This document shows, piece after piece, positions 24,057 to 32,796 of a stretch of DNA of 34,170 nt. Both the position numbers and the translations under genes were made by a program. The notes beneath the pieces are model-generated. The model was not told the DNA's origin and made no database searches. It worked only from the letters and a program-made list of their open reading frames with translations. Source of the DNA: Christensenella intestinihominis. GTDB taxonomy: Bacteria; Bacillota; Clostridia; Christensenellales; Christensenellaceae. Position 1 is the stretch's first letter, and each line of letters begins with the position of its first letter. The DNA is taken from positions 1 through 34,170 of the forward strand of contig NZ_MAIQ01000015.1 of assembly GCF_001678845.1 (NCBI RefSeq), given 5' to 3'.

Positions 24057-26321
24057 TTATGCCCTGTCCTTAAGAACCTTGCCGGGATTCACGGAATAAT
24101 CCAGTTTTTCGTTCGTCAGGTTGATGTTGTAGTAGGGATCATACGGATACTTTTCATCCCATTTGGACAACCATAATGCGGCCTCGCGATCCAGGCGTTC
24201 CATTTTTTCCGACGTAGTTTCAAGCCCGCGGGTCTTTGATTCGTTATGGTAGAGCTCTGCAAACGGCGTCCACAGGATATAATATCCCTTTTCACGAACC
24301 TTGAGGGACAGGTCGACGTCGTTATAGGCAACCGTGAACCTTTCATCAAATCCGCCGACCTCATGGAAAACGGAAGCGCGCATCATGGCGCAGGCGGCCG
24401 TTACGGAGGAGACATTGTGCGTGGCAACCAGCAGGCCAAAATAACCGATATCGAACCTGCTCAGGAATTTATGGGGATGGTTGGCAACCGGGCCTATTTT
24501 AAGGACAATTCCACTGTGCTGGATGGTATTATCCGGGTAATAAAGCTTCGCGCCGACCTGCCCGATTTCCGGCCGCATTGCGTGCATTGCCATTTGCTCA
24601 AGCCAATCCGGGCTGATTACGGAAACATCGTTGTTCAGGAACAGCAAAAGTTCCCCCTTTGCCTGGGAAGCGGCATAATTATTGAGGGCAGAATAGTTGA
24701 ATGGATGATCCCAGCGGACAATATGAATCCGGGAATCCTGTTCAAGCTGCGCATAATAGTCGAAGGTTTCTTTCTCCGTGCTGTTGTTTTCTACGATAAT
24801 AATTTCGTAGTTCGGATAGGTCGATTTTTCTTTAATTGACGTAATACAGTTTTCGAGCGTCCCTTTTTCGTCCCTGTTTGGAATAATAATGGAAATCAAA
24901 GGCTTGGGATCGGGCAGATCATACCTTGTGATATAATAATTCGGATATTGGCAGCTGCCGACATGTGCGTTTTTAACGCCCAAACGCTGGTATGCCGTTT
25001 CGACAGCAAGCCGCCCGGCCTCCACCGTATAGCTTTTTGCCGCAGAGGAAAGCGCAGTCGAGCCTTCCGATATTCGCCAATGATACAGGATATCGGAAAT
25101 ATGTCCGATTTTTTTGGCCTTTTCCGTCGCCCGCAAAATGATATCAAAGTCCTGCGCGCCATTGAAACGGTCCTCGAATCCGCCGATTTCGTCGAGCAGG
25201 GATTTTTTGAAAACCGAAAAATGTGTAATATAGTTGAACGTATGCAGGGTATCGGGGGCAAAATCAGGCTTGAAGAAAGGATTGAAACGGTATTTTCCAT
25301 CCTCTGTGATTTTATCTTCGTCCGAATACATGAATTCATAGTCGCGGTCTTCGTTTACAAGCGCGACATAAGAATAAAGGGCGTGGGGCATAATCAAATC
25401 GTCATGGTCAAGCAGGGCGACATAATCTCCCGCGGCCATCTGAATCGCTTCGTTCGAATTCCCGGAAATCCCTTTGTTTTCTTCGAGTTTCCGGTAACGT
25501 ATCCGCTCATCCCCATAGGATGCGGCAATTTCACCCAGGTTTTCCGACAACGTACTGCCGTCCGCAAGGCACAATTCCCAATTTGCATAGGTCTGTGCCC
25601 GCACAGACTCGATCATCTGCCGCAGGAATTTTTCCGGCGTATTAAAAAGCGGCACAACGATACTGATTTTCGGCATGTAATCAAAAACGTGTGCCCGCTG
25701 GTTTTCGAGGTCTTTTTCCGTTGGCGTATTATTGGCGATCCAATGGAGATATTCGGCATTGTGGACGGTATAAAACCGGCATCCGACGCTTCCGCCGCCC
25801 TCCACGGAAAAACCATGCCGGCGTTTTTTCCGGTTTACATAAACGCCGCAGCCGTTCCTGCAAGCCAATGAAACGGTGAGCGTTGCGCCGGTGATATCAC
25901 AAACCGGAAGGAAATCAACCACCGTATAATCGTCGTGCGCCACATTGCAAATTTCGGCATGAAAAAGAACGGTCCCGTCCTTTGAGATATCCAGCTCTAA
26001 AATGCCTTTCCCCTCCGGGTTTTGTGTCAATAATTCAATACGCCCGATGTTGGGGACGGATGAGGTGAATGTAAACGATACCCGCTCTTCGGCTTTACAC
26101 CCTTTTTGTTCCGCGGGATTTTTCATGAACGATTCGCACGCGAGCTCGCCGCCGTACATATTATTATTTACAATTGCCGCACCGGGGCCGTATTTGATTT
26201 TTGAGCCCAGCTTATGGAAAAATTCGCTCCACCCGTAATCCCGGACCATGACGGCGGCCCGTTTAAAGCTTTCCCCCTTAAGATGCTTTACAGTTGAAGC
26301 CAAATTCCTGATTCTTGACAT
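24057..26321 (-). CDS. Two-domain family-2 glycosyltransferase
   Basis: The 754-residue protein has an N-terminal ~225-residue beta-rich region, then GT2 domain 1 (KISIVVPLFNTPEKFLRQMI, DXD-type LLDHDDL) and GT2 domain 2 (LISIIIPNRDEKGTLENCI, LFLNNDV, FTVAYNDVDLSLK). This is the layout of rhamnosyltransferase-like enzymes of surface polysaccharide assembly (RfbF/GT2-GT2 type). It has no membrane segments and probably works at the inner face of the membrane. GGGAG lies seven bases before the ATG. It follows two small membrane-protein genes on the same strand, and a GtrA fusion gene lies downstream. The sugar and acceptor cannot be read from the sequence. Confidence 0.9.
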   Translation of the reverse strand: MSRIRNLASTVKHLKGESFKRAAVMVRDYGWSEFFHKLGSKIKYGPGAAIVNNNMYGGELACESFMKNPAEQKGCKAEERVSFTFTSSVPNIGRIELLTQNPEGKGILELDISKDGTVLFHAEICNVAHDDYTVVDFLPVCDITGATLTVSLACRNGCGVYVNRKKRRHGFSVEGGGSVGCRFYTVHNAEYLHWIANNTPTEKDLENQRAHVFDYMPKISIVVPLFNTPEKFLRQMIESVRAQTYANWELCLADGSTLSENLGEIAASYGDERIRYRKLEENKGISGNSNEAIQMAAGDYVALLDHDDLIMPHALYSYVALVNEDRDYEFMYSDEDKITEDGKYRFNPFFKPDFAPDTLHTFNYITHFSVFKKSLLDEIGGFEDRFNGAQDFDIILRATEKAKKIGHISDILYHWRISEGSTALSSAAKSYTVEAGRLAVETAYQRLGVKNAHVGSCQYPNYYITRYDLPDPKPLISIIIPNRDEKGTLENCITSIKEKSTYPNYEIIIVENNSTEKETFDYYAQLEQDSRIHIVRWDHPFNYSALNNYAASQAKGELLLFLNNDVSVISPDWLEQMAMHAMRPEIGQVGAKLYYPDNTIQHSGIVLKIGPVANHPHKFLSRFDIGYFGLLVATHNVSSVTAACAMMRASVFHEVGGFDERFTVAYNDVDLSLKVREKGYYILWTPFAELYHNESKTRGLETTSEKMERLDREAALWLSKWDEKYPYDPYYNINLTNEKLDYSVNPGKVLKDRA

Positions 26322-26363
26322 TACATTTCTCCCAAATATATAAAAATTTTTAAAAACCGCCTG

Positions 26364-26573
26364 TTACACAAATGCGCCGTAAACCAGCTTATACAGCAGG
26401 ATCATTCCGCCGATGAAAGCAAACGTCCCAAGCAGGGCGACCCAGAAAGATTTCGGGACTTTTTTCTGCTCTTCCTTCTCCGCCTCTTCAAAATCTTCGA
26501 GCTGCGCCTTGCATTTTGGGCAATATTCGGCGGAATCTTCAAATTTTGTGTGACACAGAGGACATATTTTCAT
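26364..26573 (-). CDS. Zinc-ribbon membrane protein
   Basis: The 69-residue protein has an N-terminal zinc ribbon (CPLC at 4-7, CPKC at 18-21), a Glu/Lys-rich linker, and one transmembrane helix (about residues 43-65). It is probably anchored with the ribbon in the cytoplasm. It overlaps the upstream gene by four bases (ATGA). Function unknown. Confidence 0.8.
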   Translation of the reverse strand: MKICPLCHTKFEDSAEYCPKCKAQLEDFEEAEKEEQKKVPKSFWVALLGTFAFIGGMILLYKLVYGAFV

Positions 26574-26851
26574 GATTCGTCTCCATTTTCATTTTTGCGC
26601 ATGCGCCGACGCTCCCGGCGGTAAAACTTAAGCAGGATTCCGAATAAAACGGATAATCCGGCAACCGCGATTACGCACATCAGGACACTGCTCGACAAAA
26701 AGATGCTGCTGAGGATAAAACAGATATATGAAAAAGCGCTCAGCTTTGAAAGGCCGCGCCGCAGTAGTTCAATCAAAAGAAGCACGACGCCCGCAAAAAA
26801 GGCGATTGTGCCGATTGTCTGGCAGTTCATCCATAGTGTCATATCCATCAT
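26570..26851 (-). CDS. Small membrane protein
   Basis: The 93-residue protein has two or three hydrophobic helices and a very basic C-terminus (RRERRRMRKNENG). The start at 26851 is chosen because AAGG lies five bases upstream and the promoter -10 box (26867-26872) would fall inside the gene if the farther ATG at 26905 were used. It is translationally coupled to the zinc-ribbon gene. No family recognised. Confidence 0.65.
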   Translation of the reverse strand: MMDMTLWMNCQTIGTIAFFAGVVLLLIELLRRGLSKLSAFSYICFILSSIFLSSSVLMCVIAVAGLSVLFGILLKFYRRERRRMRKNENGDES

Positions 26852-26866
26852 AAATACCTTGTTCCC

Positions 26867-26875
26867 ATTATAGCA
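26867..26875 (-). promoter_or_regulatory. Extended -10 promoter of the leftward operon
   Basis: Minus strand tgc-tataat with a poor -35 (tttatc at 17 bases). It sits 15 bases before the chosen start at 26851. Confidence 0.45.
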
Positions 26876-26955
26876 TGACTGTATGGTTCGATAAAGTATG
26901 GACACAAAAAATTTACGGAAATTTTGTTAACAAAGTATTCCTTATATGTTACTAT

Positions 26956-26961
26956 TATAAT
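26956..26961 (+). promoter_or_regulatory. Possible -10 box of the rightward operon
   Basis: A perfect tataat in an AT-rich stretch, 42 bases before the ATG at 27003; no clear -35 hexamer. Confidence 0.35.
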
Positions 26962-27002
26962 AAACATGGGTATTTGAAAACAGATCATAAAAGGCGGAAA
27001 TA

Positions 27003-27212
27003 ATGGATATTATCGATCAGACGCTGGCCTTTGCCCGGCGTGAGGATAAGCCCGTGATCGTCGTTTACCAAGGAAAAAAAGGAATTACCCAGCGGCGGGT
27101 CTATATCCGGAATATCGCCGGAGATAAAATAACGGTGTATTGTACGCAAAAAAAGGCGATTCGTGTTTTTGACAGGGCAGGGATGTTGTCCGCGATGCTT
27201 GCGGAGGAATAG
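27003..27212 (+). CDS. Small protein with WYL-like beta pattern
   Basis: The 69-residue protein has a strand pattern and spacing (VIVVYQG ... RRVYIRNIAGDKITVYC ... AIRVFDRAGMLSA) that recalls the core of WYL ligand-binding domains, without any DNA-binding part. GGCGG lies just before the ATG. It opens a rightward group ending in cdaA-cdaR. The similarity is weak and the function unknown. Confidence 0.6.
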   Translation: MDIIDQTLAFARREDKPVIVVYQGKKGITQRRVYIRNIAGDKITVYCTQKKAIRVFDRAGMLSAMLAEE

Positions 27213-27225
27213 TAAGGATCGAGCG

Positions 27226-27456
27226 ATGAAAGAAACAGGCGAAGAGAAAAAGCGTGAAACGATGGAGAAGCTGGATGAAGCGATGCGCAGGTTTGCGCGG
27301 GAGCGGGAAAAGCTGAATCAAATGAGCTCCGAGCGGATTGCGCTTGGCAAACCCCTGACCGACGAGGCGCTTTTGGCGCAAAGCAGGGCCTGCTGTGAAA
27401 TTGGCGTTTCTGTTACACAGCTGCAGGAATTCCTGGACGAAATTGAAGGAGGCTGA
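27226..27456 (+). CDS. Small helical protein, unknown function
   Basis: The 76-residue, all-helical protein is charged at its start (MKETGEEKKRETMEKLDEAM) with a second helix containing two adjacent cysteines (SRACCEIGVSVTQLQEF). AAGGA is eight bases before the ATG at 27226. It is sandwiched between the WYL-like protein and the PP2C gene with short gaps, so it is cotranscribed. Its length recalls Spo0E-type phosphatases, but the SQELD motif is missing. Confidence 0.65.
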   Translation: MKETGEEKKRETMEKLDEAMRRFAREREKLNQMSSERIALGKPLTDEALLAQSRACCEIGVSVTQLQEFLDEIEGG

Positions 27457-27459
27457 TTT

Positions 27460-28542
27460 TTGAATCGCACAACCTATAGCACAGAATATATATCTTCCAT
27501 TATCAATGCGATGAGCGACATGGTGCGGGTTATTGGCCGGGACGGACGGGTCTTGATGACAAACAGCGCCTTTGACGAACGTTTCGGGTATGAAGAGGGA
27601 ATGGAATGCTATACGCCGTTCCACCAGGAAACCAGGTGCGAACGCTGCCTGTCGCGCGAGGTAATGCTGTCGGGCGAGACGCAGCGCCTGACGCGCAAGC
27701 TTTCGGGGCGGGTTTATTCGGTGACGGTATCTCCCCTGAAAAACGAGGGAGAAAAAACGATCGCCGCCGTAGAGGTTTTCCGCGATATTACCCTCGATTA
27801 CAACATCAAACAAAACCTGCTGATGCAGAATGCAAAGATGCAAAAGGATTTGCAGCTTGCGCGAAAATTGCAGGAGGCGCTTGTAAAGGGCGCGCTCCCG
27901 AAGGTCGGCAGGGATTATGAGCTTACGGCGGGGTTCTTCCCGTGCGAAGCGGTCGGCGGGGATATTTACGACTGTACGGTCTATGACGACAAGCTGGTGA
28001 TGTATGTGGCGGACGTTTCCGGGCACGGCGTTATGCCCGCGATGCTCGCGGTCTTTTTCTCGCGAGTGGTGCGCGCGGCCTGCCTGATGGGGAATTTCCT
28101 TCCGTCGGAAATACTCGCTTATGCGGAAAAGGAATATCTCGATTTGAATCTTTCCGATTCGATTTATATTACCGCGTTCATTACGGTGATCGATTTAAAA
28201 ACAAACCGTGCCGCGTATTCCAATGCGGGCTTTTCGGTGATGCCCGTCGTTTACCATGAGGGAAATTTTGAAGAATTGTATATGCCGTCCCATCCGCTTT
28301 GCGATTGGTTTGGCGAGGAAAAATTCCAGGATGGATTTTTTGAATTCAAAAAGGGAATGCGGATGCTGATCTATACGGACGGGGTGGATAATATCCACAG
28401 CGATCCCAAGGTTAAGGACAGGCTGTTTGAGCTGCTGGGGAAAAAAGAGTTCAGCAGCAGCCAGTTTATTGGCGAAGTGAGGGAAGAACTGCACAGCAAG
28501 CCGGAGGATGACCTGACAATGCTTCTGTGCGTGAAACAGTAA
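27460..28542 (+). CDS. PAS-PP2C serine phosphatase (RsbU/SpoIIE-type)
   Basis: The 360-residue protein has an N-terminal PAS domain (about 8-115; ISSIINAMSDMVRVIGRDGR) and a short coiled linker (QKDLQLARKLQEALVKG). A PP2C/SpoIIE phosphatase domain follows (GGDIYDC, VADVSGHGV, LIYTDGVDN, EDDLTMLL), in which the metal-binding aspartates are visible. Relatives dephosphorylate anti-sigma-factor antagonists in partner-switching pathways. The PAS domain contains Cys-x2-Cys (CERC), a possible ligand or redox site. It begins with TTG, supported by AAGGAGG seven bases upstream. It ends 16 bases before cdaA. Confidence 0.88.
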   Translation: MNRTTYSTEYISSIINAMSDMVRVIGRDGRVLMTNSAFDERFGYEEGMECYTPFHQETRCERCLSREVMLSGETQRLTRKLSGRVYSVTVSPLKNEGEKTIAAVEVFRDITLDYNIKQNLLMQNAKMQKDLQLARKLQEALVKGALPKVGRDYELTAGFFPCEAVGGDIYDCTVYDDKLVMYVADVSGHGVMPAMLAVFFSRVVRAACLMGNFLPSEILAYAEKEYLDLNLSDSIYITAFITVIDLKTNRAAYSNAGFSVMPVVYHEGNFEELYMPSHPLCDWFGEEKFQDGFFEFKKGMRMLIYTDGVDNIHSDPKVKDRLFELLGKKEFSSSQFIGEVREELHSKPEDDLTMLLCVKQ

Positions 28543-28558
28543 AACCGGGGGAAGTATT

Positions 28559-29416
28559 TTGACAGATTTTTGGGAGCCGCTCAAAAACAGCCTGATGGCG
28601 TTTAACTGGATGGACGTAATCGACATCATTGTCGTTGCGCTGATTTTGTATTGGCTCATTAAGCTGCTTGCAAAGACGAGGGCGATCCGTGTATTGATCG
28701 GCCTTGGCGTGATTTTGATTTTGGCGCGCATTTTTGTGGCGATGGGCCTGCAAACGGCAACCTGGCTGATGAATGCGGTGATCCCGGCGGGGGCGATTGT
28801 TATTGTGATCCTCTTCCAGCCGGAAATACGCCGTGCCCTGGAAGCGCTCGGCCGCGGAAAGATATTCAGCTTTGCCACCAAGTCCCAGATTGAAGTACAG
28901 AATGCCGAGCATATCATTGAAGAGATTTCGCGCGCCGTGCTGAACATGTCCAAGCAGAAGGTAGGGGCGATCCTTGTTTTCGAGCGCAAAACGGGCCTTG
29001 CCGACGTGCTTGATTCGGGCACGATGCTGGATGCGGAGATTTCAAGCGAATTGATCGAAAACATATTTTACCCGAATACGCCGCTGCATGACGGCGCAAT
29101 GATTCTGCGGGACGACCGCATTGTCGCGGCGGGCTGCTTCCTGCCCCTTTCGGACAATAAGCAGGTGGCGCAGGAGCTTGGTACGCGGCACCGCGCGTCG
29201 CTTGGGGTTTCCGAGGTGTCGGACGCGTACATCATTGTCGTTTCGGAAGAAAAGGGAATTATTTCCTTTGCCTACGACGGCGTTTTGAAGCGCTTTATTG
29301 ACGCAAAGGCATTGAAGGAAATTCTGGAAGAGCTGTACATGCCGCAGATGGGAAACAAGGAGCAGGGGAAGCTTGCGTCCTTTAAATTCAAGCGCAAGGT
29401 GGGTGATGACAAATGA
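28559..29416 (+). CDS. cdaA: Diadenylate cyclase CdaA
   Basis: The 285-residue protein makes c-di-AMP from two ATP. Three transmembrane helices (about 17-95) precede the DAC domain with DGA (178-180) and RHR (210-212), both intact. It begins with TTG behind a GGGGGA site. It overlaps cdaR by four bases. c-di-AMP controls potassium and osmolyte transport and wall homeostasis in Firmicutes. The usual third partner gene glmM does not follow here. Confidence 0.95.
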   Translation: MTDFWEPLKNSLMAFNWMDVIDIIVVALILYWLIKLLAKTRAIRVLIGLGVILILARIFVAMGLQTATWLMNAVIPAGAIVIVILFQPEIRRALEALGRGKIFSFATKSQIEVQNAEHIIEEISRAVLNMSKQKVGAILVFERKTGLADVLDSGTMLDAEISSELIENIFYPNTPLHDGAMILRDDRIVAAGCFLPLSDNKQVAQELGTRHRASLGVSEVSDAYIIVVSEEKGIISFAYDGVLKRFIDAKALKEILEELYMPQMGNKEQGKLASFKFKRKVGDDK

Positions 29417-30663
29417 GTAAATTTGTTGCGGTCATCAAACGCCTTTTTGTACAGAACTGGAAAATGAAGCTGATTGCGCTGATTTTTGCGTTTATCCTAT
29501 GGAGCTTTGTGATCGCGGAGGACAATCCCTACAAAACCAAAACCTTCCGTGATTTTCCCGTTACCTATGCCGCGGCGGATGAGCTGCGGCAAAAGGACCT
29601 GACGACGTCGAAGCCGCTGACCGAGATTTTGAGCACGGTGACGGTGACGGCGCAGGCGCGGGCCGACGCCCTCCAATATCTAAATGAAAACATGATCCAG
29701 GTGACGGTGGACCTTTCTTCGATTGACGGGGTGGGCGAATATACGCTTCGTGTGGAAGGAAAATCCACCCTTAAGGACACGATTGTCAACGTGGAGCCGT
29801 CGACCGTTACGGTGGACGTAGAGGAAATGGTGCCGATCAGCGTCCCGGTTGACGTCCAGCTCACCGGCCAGCAGGAAGGATTTTATTACGGGGAGCCGGT
29901 TCTCGAAAACGGGACGGTGGAGGTGGTCGGCGCACGTTCCAATGTGGAGAGCGTCGCCAAGGCGGTATGCAGGATTGATGTGGAAAACATGACGGAGCCG
30001 ACGACCGCAAGCTATAGCGTTGTGTATGAGGACAGCGACGGCAATGTCCTGCCGACCAACAACTTTACCGGAAGCGGTTCGGTCATTGTCGAGGTGCCCG
30101 TATATCCGCAAAAAGAGGTGCCGGTTGACCTTGAAACGGTGCGCGGCACTACGTCGGGCCTTGCGGAGGGCTATGAAATTACCAACGTAACAATAGAGCC
30201 CCAGAGTGTAAAAATTGCCGGGAAACTGGAAGATATCGACCCCGTCAAGTCCGTTTCGTTAGAGCAGATTACCCTTGACAACGCCTCGGGCGATACGATT
30301 GTGGAGGCAAATGTGAAACTGCCGGAAGGCGTGATTGCGGCAACCCCGGGCAAGGTGCAGGTGCAGTTTACGATTACCCAGCCCGAGCTCAGCCAGACCT
30401 ATTCGGCAATGCGGGTCGCGGCCCGGAACCTCGAGGACGACGGCTTCGACGTTTCCGTTGCGCCCTCTGCCGTCGACGTTACCGTGTACGGCACACAGGC
30501 GGCGCTCAACGATTTTTCGGCTTCGAAGCTGAAACCGTTTGTCGACCTGACCGGGCTTGGCAAGGGGATACACCAAAACGTGCCGGTTAAATTTGAAAAC
30601 GAACCGGACCTCGGGGTGCGGCCCGTTGCATCCAGCGCAACGGCTACGGTAACGATCAGCTGA
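29413..30663 (+). CDS. cdaR: CdaA regulator CdaR (YbbR-domain protein)
   Basis: The 416-residue protein has one N-terminal transmembrane helix (about 16-36, LIALIFAFILWSFVI) and several extracellular YbbR repeats. In other Firmicutes it binds CdaA and tunes c-di-AMP synthesis. ATGA overlap with cdaA gives tight coupling. Confidence 0.92.
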   Translation: MSKFVAVIKRLFVQNWKMKLIALIFAFILWSFVIAEDNPYKTKTFRDFPVTYAAADELRQKDLTTSKPLTEILSTVTVTAQARADALQYLNENMIQVTVDLSSIDGVGEYTLRVEGKSTLKDTIVNVEPSTVTVDVEEMVPISVPVDVQLTGQQEGFYYGEPVLENGTVEVVGARSNVESVAKAVCRIDVENMTEPTTASYSVVYEDSDGNVLPTNNFTGSGSVIVEVPVYPQKEVPVDLETVRGTTSGLAEGYEITNVTIEPQSVKIAGKLEDIDPVKSVSLEQITLDNASGDTIVEANVKLPEGVIAATPGKVQVQFTITQPELSQTYSAMRVAARNLEDDGFDVSVAPSAVDVTVYGTQAALNDFSASKLKPFVDLTGLGKGIHQNVPVKFENEPDLGVRPVASSATATVTIS

Positions 30664-30687
30664 AAATTTAATCCAATTGAAAGCAAC

Positions 30688-30714
30688 GCAGGGGCACCGT
30701 TACGGTGCCCTTGC
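30688..30714 (+). other. Hairpin after cdaR
   Basis: gcaggggcacc pairs with ggtgcccttgc (one G·T) around gttac, without a T-run. It is probably a weak terminator or mRNA end stem ahead of the next gene. Confidence 0.5.
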
Positions 30715-30731
30715 TGTACGGGAGGAATTTT

Positions 30732-31415
30732 ATGAAAAGATTTAATATATTTGCGGGGAATTATGGAAGCGGTAAGACGGAAATTTCGCTTAATACGGCG
30801 CTGGAGCTTGTAAAAAGCAGGAAGACCACGCTGGTGGATATGGATGTTGTAAATCCGTATTTCCGGAGCGCGGAGAGCGAAAAACTCCTGGCGGACCACG
30901 GCATTCGCCTGATTGCCCCGCCGTACGCCAATACGAACGTGGACGTTCCGGTCCTGTCCGCAGAGGTAATGGCGGCGTTTGAGAGTGAAACGGCGGTGTT
31001 TGACGCGGGCGGAGACCCGGTGGGGGCGGCCGCGCTGGGCGGGCTTTTGGCGCAATTTAACGCCCACCGGGACGAGACCATGCTGTATTACGTTGTGAAT
31101 GCGCGCAGGCCGTTGCAGCAGACAGTTCCGGAAATCATTGAAATGATGGAGCAAATCAGCGCCCGCATCCGTCTTCGGGTAGACGGCCTGATTAACAACA
31201 CCAACCTTGGACGGGAAACTACGGCGGCGGACCTTGCTCACGGGCAGGAAATCTGCCTGGAGGTGAGCCGTAAAACCGGGGTCCCCATTTCCTATCTGGC
31301 GGGCAAGCCGGAAATCCTGGAAGCCTTCCGTCCGCAGGGCGGAGGAATCCCCGAAATACCGCTTGCCATATACACTTTCCCGGACTGGCTTGTTGACGAT
31401 ATACATGAAAAGTGA
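30732..31415 (+). CDS. P-loop NTPase (CobQ/MinD-like)
   Basis: The 227-residue protein has Walker A GNYGSGKTE near the N-terminus and TTLVDMDVVNPYFRSAE, a pattern of MinD/ParA/CobB-type ATPases. A conserved GGDPVGAAALGGL and a base-binding-like LINNTNLG follow. GGAGG precedes the ATG at 30732. It lies between cdaR and the oxidoreductase genes. In clostridia such small P-loop proteins often neighbour ferredoxin oxidoreductases, so a role in cofactor or cluster handling is possible, but this is inference. Confidence 0.8.
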   Translation: MKRFNIFAGNYGSGKTEISLNTALELVKSRKTTLVDMDVVNPYFRSAESEKLLADHGIRLIAPPYANTNVDVPVLSAEVMAAFESETAVFDAGGDPVGAAALGGLLAQFNAHRDETMLYYVVNARRPLQQTVPEIIEMMEQISARIRLRVDGLINNTNLGRETTAADLAHGQEICLEVSRKTGVPISYLAGKPEILEAFRPQGGGIPEIPLAIYTFPDWLVDDIHEK

Positions 31416-31421
31416 TATCCT
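31393..31421 (+). promoter_or_regulatory. Likely promoter of the oxidoreductase operon
   Basis: ttgacg (31393-31398), a 17-base spacer and tatcct (31416-31421), overlapping the 3' end of the P-loop gene and leaving a leader of about 65 nt before 31492. Confidence 0.45.
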
Positions 31422-31491
31422 ATTAGGAAGCGCTTTTGAGCGTTCTTGTGCATCATAAACGAAAAAATTTACATAAAAAAGGTGAGAAACA

Positions 31492-31698
31492 ATGGCAAAA
31501 TTAACAATTTATGAGGATACGTGCAAGGGCTGCGGCCTGTGCATTGGGGCGTGCCCGAAGAAGCTTTTGGCGATTGACAAATCGCACCTCAACGCGAAGG
31601 GGTACCATCCGATCGGGATCGAGCATATGGAAGAGTGCATCGGCTGCGCGTCGTGCGCGCGCATGTGCCCGGATTGCGCGCTTGAAGTAGACAGATAA
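31492..31698 (+). CDS. 2-oxoacid:ferredoxin oxidoreductase, delta (ferredoxin) subunit
   Basis: The 68-residue protein has two 4Fe-4S motifs (CKGCGLCIGACP and CIGCASCARMCP). It passes electrons between the catalytic subunits and ferredoxin. It is the first of four genes of a KorDABC/VorDABC-type complex. AAGGTGAG precedes the ATG. Confidence 0.93.
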   Translation: MAKLTIYEDTCKGCGLCIGACPKKLLAIDKSHLNAKGYHPIGIEHMEECIGCASCARMCPDCALEVDR

Positions 31699-31733
31699 GA
31701 AATTATTTAATTTTTAGGATAAGGTGAATTTAT

Positions 31734-32795
31734 ATGGCGAAGGTATTAATGAAAGGAAACGAGGCGATTGCGGAAGCCGCGATCAAAGCGGGCTGTACGC
31801 ACTTTTTCGGTTATCCGATCACGCCTCAGAATCAGATTCCTGAGTATATGTCAAAGCGTATGCCTCAGGTAGGCGGGACGTTCATCCAGGCGGAAAGCGA
31901 AGTGTCGGCGATCAATATGGTATATGGAGCCGCGGGCGCGGGCGCACGGGCGATGACGTCTTCATCCTCTCCGGGAATCAGCCTCAAGCAGGAGGGCATC
32001 AGCTATATCGCGTGTGCCCAGCTTCCGTGCCTGATTGTAAACATCATCCGTTCCGGGCCCGGACTCGGCGGGATTCTTCCCTCGCAGGGAGATTATTTCC
32101 AGGCGACAAAGGGCGGCGGACACGGCGATTACCATTTGGTGGTGCTGGCGCCCTCGAGCGTCCAGGAAGCGGCCGACCTTGTGGCGGAAGGCTTTGACAT
32201 TGCCGACCAGTACCGCATTCCGGTTATGATCCTTGGAGACGGTATGATCGGCCAGATGATGGAGCCGGTGGAGTTTAAAGAGCATGAAGGCCGCAAGCTG
32301 CCGGAAAAGACGTGGGCGGCCAATGGCTGGAAGGATAAATCCCATCCGCGCCGCATCGTGAATTCGCTCTATATCGAAGCGGAAGCGATGGAAGAGGTAA
32401 ACTGCCAGCTGCAGGAAAAATATGCGGAAATCACGAAAAACGAAACGCGCGTCCAGGAGATCATGACGGACGACGCGGAATATATTATCGCGGCCTTTGG
32501 AACGACGGCCCGCATCGCGAAGAACGCGGCGTTAAAGGCGCGTGAAATGGGAATCAAGGTTGGCGTAATCCGGCCGGTCACACTGTGGCCTTTCCCGACG
32601 GAAGCGTTTTCAAAAGCGGCGGATAAGGCAAAGGGAATTTTGTGTGTTGAGATGAACACCGGGCAGATGATCGAAGACGTAAGGCTTGCGGTCAACGGAA
32701 AGGTCCCGGTGGAATTTTACGGAACGACGGGCGGCTTTGTTCCTACTCCGGCCGCCGTTGTGGAAGCGCTGGAAAAATTGAAGGAGGGCAGATAA
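31734..32795 (+). CDS. 2-oxoacid:ferredoxin oxidoreductase, alpha subunit
   Basis: The 353-residue protein is the pyrimidine-binding half of the TPP site (GNEAIAEAAIKAGCTHFFGYPITPQNQ, typical KorA/VorB) plus the transketolase C-like domain. Together with the beta subunit it oxidises a 2-oxoacid (2-oxoglutarate or branched-chain) to the acyl-CoA and CO2. Sequence alone does not choose between these substrates. It ends one base before the beta gene. Confidence 0.93.
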   Translation: MAKVLMKGNEAIAEAAIKAGCTHFFGYPITPQNQIPEYMSKRMPQVGGTFIQAESEVSAINMVYGAAGAGARAMTSSSSPGISLKQEGISYIACAQLPCLIVNIIRSGPGLGGILPSQGDYFQATKGGGHGDYHLVVLAPSSVQEAADLVAEGFDIADQYRIPVMILGDGMIGQMMEPVEFKEHEGRKLPEKTWAANGWKDKSHPRRIVNSLYIEAEAMEEVNCQLQEKYAEITKNETRVQEIMTDDAEYIIAAFGTTARIAKNAALKAREMGIKVGVIRPVTLWPFPTEAFSKAADKAKGILCVEMNTGQMIEDVRLAVNGKVPVEFYGTTGGFVPTPAAVVEALEKLKEGR

Positions 32796-32796
32796 T

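Noticed and set aside
27226-27456. Spo0E-type aspartyl-phosphate phosphatase
   Set aside because: Similar size and helices, but the SQELD signature is missing.
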